64,000 bases of DNA from Pinus tabuliformis (lineage: Eukaryota; Streptophyta; Pinopsida; Pinales; Pinaceae), in assembly GCA_031772625.1 (NCBI GenBank), contig CM062810.1, forward strand, positions 709,579,584-709,643,583, given 5' to 3'. A model generated the notes under the pieces. It was given only the letters and a program-made list of their open reading frames with translations, ran no database searches and was not told where the DNA came from. A program made the position numbers and the translations under genes. Positions 55,840 through 64,000 of the stretch are shown here, piece by piece. Numbering within the stretch: position 1 is the first letter of the stretch; each line of letters begins with the position of its first letter.

Positions 55840-58720
55840 ATGCATTCTAGGGAGTGTGAGGGCCAAGTGCCAGGGAAACACAAGGGAGCACTCATTTCAA
55901 ATGCATGGAAATGAATTGTTAGCAAGTTCCAGGTGTGCTAAGGAGGCAGTGAAAAGGTATACTAGCAGTGCCAAGGCGTCACAAGGGAGAATCAGGTCAA
56001 AATGCTTGGAAATGAACAAATAAGAGTGCAGTGTGCCAAGGAATGTCAGTGAATTCCAAGTGCCCCAAGGACAAAGGTTGTTAGGATAAGTTCAGAATAG
56101 GACTTGCAGGAGGCAAGCCTATGGTTGTGATAAGGCGCGCGCAAAGTAGTTTCAGGGAAAGGGATAATTTGGGTTGGGCACAACATTGTTTTGTCAATGA
56201 CTTGGTTGGGTTCCCAAGTTGCAAAAAATTAAGGCTATCTATGACGGCATGACAACTAGGGAGTGCCAAGGTGTTCCAAGGAATGCTAGGAAGTACTAAC
56301 ACATGCTAGACAGGTCCAAGGCATTTTAGGAATTCCAAGACATTCCAAGTGCTAAGGCATGCCAAGAAGTTCCAAGCACCAGGGTGTGTCTCTCACACAT
56401 GCTAGGGAGTGTTAGGGCCAAGTTCCAGGGAAACACAAGCGAGCAGTAGTTTCAAATGCATGGAAATGAATGAATAAGAGTGCGACAGAGAGTGTGAGCT
56501 AGCGAGTACGAGGTGTGCTAAGTGTCAAGGAGTGTTAGGGAGTGCCAAATCATGCCAAGAAATGCAAGGGATGCTAACACGTGCTACATAGTGCCAAGGG
56601 ATTATTATGTGCGCTAGATGTTATGGCATGTCAAGAAGTAAAATTTGTTGCTTAGTTGTTTAATTTTACGACCAAAGTTGGATGTGAGCCTTGTCTTCGT
56701 AACTTGTTATGTTCGATAAGTTGAAATTATACATGAGTAGCCTAAGATGAGTTATAGGAAGTTCTTAGGTGAACAAGCATAGTCTAGTTGTAGTAATTGT
56801 AACCTGGTCAAGCTTGTTATAGTTAAGTTGTTGTTATAGTTGAGGTAGAATTTTGTTGGGTTCCCATGTTGCAAAAAATGCAAGGGTAGTCGTGAGGGCA
56901 TGATAGCTAAGGAGTGCCAGGGCGTGCTAAGGAATGAAAAGGCGTGCTAACACATGCAAAACAGTTTTGTTGTATGATGGTTTGATTTAATTTTATGGTG
57001 TTATTTTTATTGTCCACTTTGCATAGCACTACTTTTCCTAGTTCAGAACATTACAATCAGTGAGTTCCAGGTGTGCTAAGGAGGGAGTGACAAGGTATGC
57101 TATGCATTGTTTCCAAGGCATGCTAGAGTGCTAGGGAAGCATACCAAGATGTGCCAAGCACCAAGGTGTGCCAATGCGTGCTAAGGAGTGTTAGGGAGTG
57201 CTAGAGAAACATAAGGGAGCACTAGGTCAAAATGCATGGAAATGAATGAATAAGAGTGTGTGATAGGGAGTGTCAGTGAGTTCCAAGTGTGCTAAGGAGA
57301 GAGTGACATGGTATGCTAGGTTGTGCTAAGTCATGCTAGATTGCTAGGGAAACATGCAACCAAGATGTGCCATGTGCCAGGGTGTGTCAACATGTGCTAG
57401 GACGTGTTAGGGAGTGCCAGGGAAACACAAGGGAGCACTAGGTAAAATTAGTGCATGCAAATGAACAAATAAGAGTTTGTGACAGGAAGTGTCAGTGAGA
57501 TATAGGTGTGCTGAGGGAGTAACAAGGTATGGTAGGCAGTGTTAAGGCATGCTAGAGGTCAGGGAAACATCCCAAGATGTGTCAGGTGCTAGGGTGTGCC
57601 AATGCATGCCAGGGAGTGTTATGGAGTGGCAAGGTAACAAAAGGGATCGCTAGTTTCAAATACATGGAAATGAATGAATAAGAGTGTGTGATAGGGAGTG
57701 TTAGTGAGTTATAGGTGTGGTAAGGAGGGAGCGAAAAGATATGTTAGGTAGTGCCAAGGAAACATACCAAGATGTGCCATGTGCCAAGGTGTGTCAATGC
57801 GTGCCAACGAATGTTAGGGAGTGCCACAAAAACACAAGGGAGAACTAGTTCAAAATGCATGGAAATGAAGAGATAAGAGTGTGTGATAGGGAGTGTCAAC
57901 GAGTTCCAAGTGTTCTAAGGAGGGAGTGACAAGGTTATATGTTAGGCAGTGCCAAGGCATGCTAGAGTGCCAGGGCATGTCAAAGAGTGCTAGGGTGTAC
58001 TAGGGAGTGCAAGCATGCCAAGAAATGTAGGGGATGCTAACACACGCCACATAGGGCTAAGGGATTGTTAGACATGCCATGTGCTATGGCATGTCAAGAT
58101 GTAAATTGTGTTTCTTTGTTGTTTTATGGCCATGGTTGGATGTGAGCCTTGAATTGGTAACTTGTTAAGTGGGATGAGTTGAGATTAGACATGAGTAGCC
58201 TAAGATGTGTTATAGGCAGTTCTTAGGTGAACAAGGCATTGTCTAGTTGTAGTAACTATAACTTGGTTAAGTTGTTGTAGTTGGGGCAAGACTTGGTTGG
58301 GTTCCGGCCAAGTCTAAAAAAAGTAAGGGTAGTTGTGAGGGCATGATAGCTAAGGAGTGCCAGGGAATGCCAAGGAATGAAAAGGTGTGCTAACACATGG
58401 CAAACAATTTCAATGGATGGTGAGGAGTGTTAGGGAGAGTCAGGGGAACACAAGGGAGAACTAGGTCAAAATGCTTGGAAATAAACAAATAAGAGTGTGT
58501 GCCAAGGAGTGTTAGCAAATTCCAGGTATCCCAAGGATGAAGTGTTTTAGGAGAAGTTTAGAATAGGACTTGCAGGAGGCAAGCTTATGGTTGTGATAAG
58601 GCATGGACAAAGAAATTTCAGAGAAAGGGAGACTTTGGGTTGGGCACAATATTGTTTTGCTAATGAATTGGTTGGTTTCCCAAGTCACAAAAAAATTAAG
58701 GTTATCTATGAGGGTGTTAG
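55840..58720. repeat. Short-motif higher-order repeat, block B
   Basis: The largest block. 'catggaaatgaa..aataagagtg' markers occur at about 56460, 57236, 57446, 57664, 57858 and 58467, so local units are roughly 195-220 bp. Longer internal duplications exist: 56081-56275 recurs at about 58545-58715, and the 140-bp spacer recurs at 56640 and 58100. The motif words (GTGCCAAGG, ATGCTAG, AGGGAGTG) are degenerate, not a clean satellite. Confidence 0.85.
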
Positions 58721-59951
58721 TGTCAGTTAGTTCAGTCTGTCACCAGTGATCAAATATGCTCTTACAAGGTGTTGTTAGGGTGTCAAGTCAATTTTTTGTC
58801 ATTTCAGTGAGTCTTCAAATAAAAATTTGGTCACTAGCTAGTGTGTCTAGGGCTATTTACACTCTCAACAAGTTCATATGTCGGTCACTTTCATCACTCA
58901 GTTGAGTCTGACATCATGAAAACATCATTAATATCACTTCAGTCACGTCATCATGGTTTCCATTTAGCTCGGTGTCACCGTTAGTTCATTAAGGTTAAGG
59001 TCACAAAATCAGTCATTTCATGTATAAATCTAGCAAATGAGGAGTAGAAATAGGTAAATTTGTTCAATAAAACTTGATTTCAAATGTAATTTGTGTTTTT
59101 AGATGTAATGATGTTCCTAAGGTTCTAAAGTTACAAGAAGAGGTCCTAAGGCTACAAAACTAAAAAAGAAAGTGAATTGGTGAGGTGGGCCATCCTACCT
59201 CATTAATCACTTAGACACCAAAATCAAATTATAAAAGCACATGGAGGAGCTCATTCACACTCATTTGCACTTGTCTACCATCCTAGCATCGAGATCCTCC
59301 CTCTACTTTGTAAAAAATTGTGATTCCATAGCCCTCACTGGCAAAAATTAACTCTCGCTGCACACCTGGATAGCACGCTACGCACAGGAAGCCTTCACTG
59401 AGCACAAGGCAGAGTTGTCCAAAATTGTTGTTTGATGACCAAAATTCATTTTTCAAAGCTCCTCTTCATTCATTTCATCCTCCAGGCTCTATAACAAGTA
59501 AGTTTAATCATTTTCATGCCCTCCTTTACCTCATATGTCAAGAAAATGATCAAATACTTCTTCTTCTAGGGTTTACATGATTTTCATGGTTTTGATCCTC
59601 AAATGATGAGTTGCTGCCCTAAAACCTATATTCCTTGTCCCTACGCCTCTGTTTGCAGCTAATACGCCATTTCCATCCATCACAAAGCCTTATCCCCTCA
59701 TTTTCTATCATTTTCCTCTAAACCCTAATCTACCCTATCTCTTTCTAGGATAGGCCTGTGTTTTGGCCTTTTCCACCCCCTCCCCTCACTCATTTCCCAA
59801 AATTCATTTTTCCCCTACTCACTGACATCATCCCCTACCCTCCTAAATTTCCTTACAAATTTAGGCAACTCCTAAGTCCATCATACCACCTCATTCCCTC
59901 ACAATAGCAAATTTCACTATTTTTGCTTGCCTTTCACCTAGGGTTTGAAGT
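58721..59951 (+). other. Leader region before the unrecognised ORF
   Basis: No sustained frame. It contains a TATA box candidate (59230-59237) and C-rich DNA before the ATG. Possibly the 5' untranslated part of a mobile element whose flanks are the short-motif blocks. Confidence 0.35.
59230..59237 (+). promoter_or_regulatory. TATA box candidate TATAAAAG
   Basis: A good consensus match about 715 bp upstream of the ATG at 59952. The position is compatible with a promoter for that ORF and its long leader. Context only. Confidence 0.35.
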
Positions 59952-61506
59952 ATGGAGCTTGACTCATCACCATCAGAGAAGAGGAAGTACAAAAAGGGGG
60001 GAAATATACTGAGGTTTGAGCCCTATAATTGCAATGAAATCACCTCCTCCCCATTTTTCATGAAATGCTTTGAAGATGTCAATTGTTTAGGGTTTTGTCA
60101 AAGAGTGCAGGAAGTAGGTTACCATGAGCATCTCACAAGTATATTTTCCCTCACCTTGAAGGAAGAAAATGTCACCATTGCAGGGACTGATTTCATGTTT
60201 TCAGTGGATGCCATCTCTCAAGCTACAGGCATACCAAACCATGGTGAAAACTGGTTCAAAGGCATGAACCTAGACCTAGAAGAGTACAAACCCTACTTGA
60301 AATCACAATACAAAGGAGCTTACTCACATGTTTTCCCATTCAGATACTTGTTGGAGAGATATGCACCATTGATGAAGGCTGTCATGAAGTTCTTCACATG
60401 TGAGGGCAGATTTTCTAGGCTATATCAATACCACATAAGACTGCTCATGCACTTTACAGCTGCCAAGTCTCTAAATTTGTCCAGCTACTTGTATAAGAGC
60501 CTAACCAAAATGTCTGAAAGGATGAAATTGAAAGGCAAAGTGCATTATCCCAACCTCTTTCACCATATCTTGATAAAGGTTATATTACTCCATTAGTTGA
60601 AAGATAAGAACATGGCATGGGACACCTTCATTGAGGCAACCTTGAAAACGCATATAACTACTTCACCGAGCCAGCACCAAACCATGTTAGTACAACCCAT
60701 AGAGGTGGGGTCATCAAGCAAACATGATGAGGTTTCCAAGGCACCTAGGCCTGAGGTGACCAAGACATATTAGAGAGACAGAAGCCTTGTGTTTTCTCCT
60801 CAAATTGAGGAAGGGGCCAAGTCTACTACATCAACAGAACAAGGATCACCATCACATCATGAGGCTTCTTTGCATGATGAGGAGCCCATTGAGCATGACT
60901 TTGACCTAGTTGACTTGGAGGCACATGATGAGCATCAAACCCTGCAACAAGTCATCAAAGAGAAGGATTCTTAGATCATGGATCTCAAGGACAATTTGGA
61001 AAGGGCCAAATTCATCATTTCATTCCTTGAGCAAGAAAACCATCAACTTAAGGCAAAATAGCTAGTCATGGAGAAAGAGCAATTCAAAGCCAAGAAACAA
61101 GAGATGAAAGGCAAGGAAGTGGTGGACCATGAGGACACTGAGAAGCATGAAGGACATGTGGCAAGGAAGAGGCCAAGGACAATGGTTATTAGGAAGGCAC
61201 TTCAGAGGGAAAGAGAACAAAAGCCACCAATGGAAGAATTGACCTTTGAAGAGAGGATTGCCATGGAAATAAATGAGGATAGGGAGTTTTGGATTGAAAA
61301 AAGTCAATTTCCACCTTGATAAGTTCCTTGACAAGGCCAACATGGATAAGAAGTTGCAAAAGAAAATGGACATCCATTATTACACAAGGAATCAGGTTGC
61401 CAAGGTCAAAATCAAGCAGTTGAAGGAAAAACTCAAGGAAACCCTAATCAGCCAAGAGGAGAAGGGTAAGTTATATTTTATTGTTGATGCATCCATGATT
61501 GCATAA
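59952..61506 (+). pseudogene. Unrecognised ~520-codon ORF, probably of a mobile element, with four amber stops
   Basis: The first 214 codons are open. Residues about 15-200 look like one globular domain (VTIAGTDFMFSVDAISQATG, then GIPNHGENWF, FRYLLERYAPLMKAV). Its layout, with a 'substrate' strand followed by 'AIxxxxGIP', recalls plant retrotransposon ORFs such as those of Athila-like elements, but I cannot assign it. The same frame continues to 61319 through stops at 60594, 60771, 60972 and 61059, all TAG. It is highly charged with a coiled-coil-like segment (LERAKFIISFLEQENHQLKAK). An A6 run near 61290 shifts the frame, and 61273-61506 continues Lys-rich. It lies between repeat blocks B and C. 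Host gene or element protein is undecided. Confidence 0.6.
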
Positions 61507-61824
61507 CATACCTCATCAGACATCTCTGGACAAATTTTGGGAGGATTTGGAGAAAATTTTGTGTTTTGGTGCAAACTGGTGCAGACTTGCAATTTTTTTG
61601 GCAATTTTTTGTCTAGGAGTGCAGTGAGCTCATGTTGCACTTCTTCCTCAGGGCTCCAAATGATGGAAAATAAGCATTTTTGGAAATATTATGACTCCCT
61701 CTCAAAACAAATTTTCCCACTTTCCTGGTCTAGGGCTCAGTTTTTGAGAAATTTGCAAAAAAGAGGCCAAAAATCACCTTTCTGCCCCTCCTTTTCCATT
61801 TCGCTGCGCACATTATGGAGGATA
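61507..61824. other. Spacer between the ORF and block C
   Basis: T-rich, no gene. The junction 'gggcatgacaactaggagtgcc' at about 61832 matches the edge of block B at about 56248, so ORF and repeats probably belong to one composite element. Confidence 0.4.
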
Positions 61825-63140
61825 ACAGAGGGCATGACAACTAGGAGTGCCAAGGTGTTCTAGTGAATGTAAGGTTCCAAAGTCATGGAAAAATGTAATT
61901 CTAGTTGTGAGGTCATGACTTCCAAGGTGTGTTAGGGAATGCTAACATGTGCCAGATAGTACGAAGACATGTCAAACAAGCTAAGATGTGCCAAGTGCTA
62001 AGGCATGCCAAGATGTACAAGGGTGTGACAATGCATGCCAAGGACTATCAAGGCAACAAAAGGGAGGAACAAGTTAAACTACAAGGAAATGAGCACATAA
62101 TAGGGTTAATAAGTCATAAATTTACCTTTTCCATGAGGGGCATGCTAGGCACACCAACACTAGGTGCCAATAGGTGCCAAGTGCCAAGTGTCAATGCATT
62201 CTAAGTGCCAAATATTCCTTCGTTTCTTCTCATCTAGTTTCCAATAATTGATCTCAAATAAATTTAATATTAAACCATGCCAAAGCATACCAAGTCATCT
62301 CAACGCATGCCAAACATGCTAAGACTTGCCAAGTGCCAACACGTGCCAAGTGCCAATGTGCGTCAGGGAGTGTGATGCATGCTATGAAGTGGTAGAGCAT
62401 ATCGAAGAGTGCTAAGGTGTTCTAGAGAGTGCCAATGCATGCTGAGGAGTGTTAGGGAGTACTAGGACAACACAAGGGAGCACTAGGTCAAAATGCATGG
62501 AAGTGAATGAATATGAGGGTGTGTCGGGGAGTGTCAATGAGTGCTAGCTATCATGCCAAGGAGGGAGTGACAAGGTATGCTAAGCACGGGTAAGGCATGC
62601 CAGGGAATATCAGGGAATGTCAAGAAGTTCTAGAGTGCTCTAGGTAGTTCTGGGGTGTGCTAACATATGCCAAATAGTGCCAAGGCATGCCAGGTGCTAA
62701 GACATGCTAGGATGTGCATGGTGCCAGAGTATGCCAATATGTGTCAAGGAGTTTCAAGGAAAAAAAATGAATAACCAAGCTAAAATGCAAGGAAATGAAC
62801 ACATAAGAGGGTTAATAAGTTGAGACTTTATCGTTTTCAAAAGGGGCATGCTAGGCACACTAATAATATGTTCCAATACATGCCAAGTGCTAATGTTTGT
62901 CAATGCAATATTATGCCAAGGTGTTCCAGGGCATACTAGGGACTACAGGGCATGCCAACACATGATAGGGGAGTGATATGCTATGCTAGGTCATGCCAAC
63001 ATGTTCTTGGGTGTCCTACTCATGGCAAGATGTTTTAGGTACAAAGATGTTCCAAGACATGTGAGGTGCCAAGGAATGTTAGTGTATTGTTCCAAAGCAT
63101 GTTAAGGTGTGCCGTGAGTGTTGAGGAGTGCTAGGTCTCT
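61825..63140. repeat. Short-motif higher-order repeat, block C
   Basis: Same words and 'ggaaatgaacacataa' type markers (about 62080, 62500, 62790), more diverged than block B. It includes duplicated 'taagt..agact/aaattta..ttttc...ggggcatgctaggcacac' segments at about 62105-62155 and 62813-62860. Confidence 0.8.
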
Positions 63141-63459
63141 CTCATTAATAGAATTGATAGAGCTTGATTATGTATTAAATAATATAGTTCCTACACACAC
63201 TAGTGGAACTTTATTTAAAGGAAATTTGCTAGATAATAAACCTAATAGAGATGAATCATGTGTTGACTCATAGGAAAACTATATTCTTATTACTTGAGGG
63301 AAATGATACACACTAATTACTTCTTAACAAATTGATTGACTATTATAACCACTATGACCTTGGACACAAAATAAAAACGACTCCACAACAATGGTCTTAA
63401 ATCATTATCTTTTGACAAAAAATATAGTAACAGGTACATAGCCTCATCAAAAACTCATT
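63141..63459. other. AT-rich spacer
   Basis: Nothing recognised. Confidence 0.4.
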
Positions 63460-64000
63460 GGAATGATCAATGGTGACAAACATTTTTTGACCGTCACCAA
63501 AAGTAACCAAAAATAGCATTGGTGAGGGTTAATAAAAAATTGTCACTAGAAGTGTCACCAAAGAGAGAATTAGTGATGGGCCTTTAACGACCCTCACCAA
63601 AAGTGTCATTAAAAATGGCTTTGGTGACAAACCTTAGAGGACCACCACTATATACACTTACAACAACGATTTTTTAAAGACCATCACCATATGCGACATT
63701 GGTGACGGTCCTTAAAGTTCCGTCACAGGCATGAAGCGTCATAAAAAACTCATGGAATGATCAACGATGATGCACATTTATTGATTGTCACCAAAAGTAA
63801 CCAAAAATATCATTGGTGACGGTCAATAAAAGATCATCACTAGAAGTGTCACCAAAGAGAGAATTAGTGATGGGCCTTTAACTACCCTCACCAAAAGTGT
63901 CACCAAAGAGAGAATTATTGATGGGTCTTTAAAGACCCTCACCAAAAGTGTCATTGAAAATGGCTTTGGTGATAAACCTTAAAGGACCATCACTATATAC
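63460..64000. mobile_element. CACTA-like subterminal repeats, two ~294-bp units
   Basis: Units begin at 'gaatgatcaa' 63461 and 63755 and contain many GTCACCAAAAGTG / GGTGACGGTC motifs, in the same style as 27690-28510. The second unit runs off the window. No terminal CACTA motif is seen inside the window, so the element's end lies further right or has been lost. Confidence 0.6.

Noticed and set aside
50350..58720. CRISPR-like array
   Set aside because: Repeats are degenerate 9-11-bp words without constant repeats or unique spacers of fixed length, and the context is a plant nuclear genome.
61929..62204. 91-codon frame in block C
   Set aside because: Translation of the short-motif repeat (MCQ/HAK-like iteration), not a protein.

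Overview
The window looks like nuclear DNA from a plant with a large, repeat-rich genome. The evidence is plant-type LTR retrotransposons (Ty1/copia and Ty3/gypsy), LINE fragments, CACTA-type DNA transposon ends, and broken pieces of plant genes that still carry introns. Long spacers and a retrotransposon with LTRs over 3 kb suggest a genome of gymnosperm-like size; this is inference only. I see no intact cellular protein-coding gene. The only long open frames belong to retrotransposons.

Layout. 1-717 is an LTR-like remnant. 1161-2232 is a pseudogene fragment of the plant multidomain beta-hydroxyacid dehydrogenase / aldolase protein. 4083-12741 is a complete non-autonomous LTR retrotransposon with 3.15 kb LTRs, an ACACA target duplication and a single gag-like ORF (a TR-GAG type element). 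It sits beside a tandem array (13446-19640) in which three exons of a DGAT2-type acyltransferase gene are repeated with a period of about 2.2 kb. 19839-20835 is a likely solo LTR, followed by a two-copy 418-bp repeat and one exon of an equilibrative nucleoside transporter.

24705-28510 holds a decayed gypsy pol fragment lying between two CACTA-type termini. Next to it is a minus-strand tRNA-Val(UAC)-like cloverleaf. 28.6-35.3 kb is AT-rich spacer with LINE RNase H pieces, a duplicated 215-bp segment and a NudC-like scrap.

35330-41576 is a young, complete Ty1/copia element on the minus strand: CTATT target duplication, near-identical LTRs and initiator-tRNA primer site. Its polyprotein is interrupted by one amber codon. 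Immediately right of it are five consecutive minus-strand exons of a bacterial-type PEP carboxylase gene with splice sites kept but one internal stop. A 35-bp minisatellite, a LINE 3' fragment and a frameshifted OSTC (oligosaccharyltransferase subunit) copy follow.

From 50.3 to 63.1 kb the window is dominated by an unusual repeat built of short variants resembling AGTGCCAAGGCATGCTAG. It is organised in roughly 200-bp higher-order units in three blocks. Between blocks lie an LTR/gag remnant, a 46-bp-arm hairpin, and a roughly 520-codon unrecognised ORF with four in-frame stops, all TAG. The right edge (63460-64000) carries CACTA-like subterminal repeats related in motif to those at 27.7 kb.

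The parts do not form a pathway. The window reads as a graveyard of nested transposons with captured or duplicated host exons. The least ordinary items are the DGAT2 exon array, the large-LTR gag-only element with its bZIP-like motif cluster, the short-motif higher-order repeat with its associated ORF, and the tRNA-like gene.
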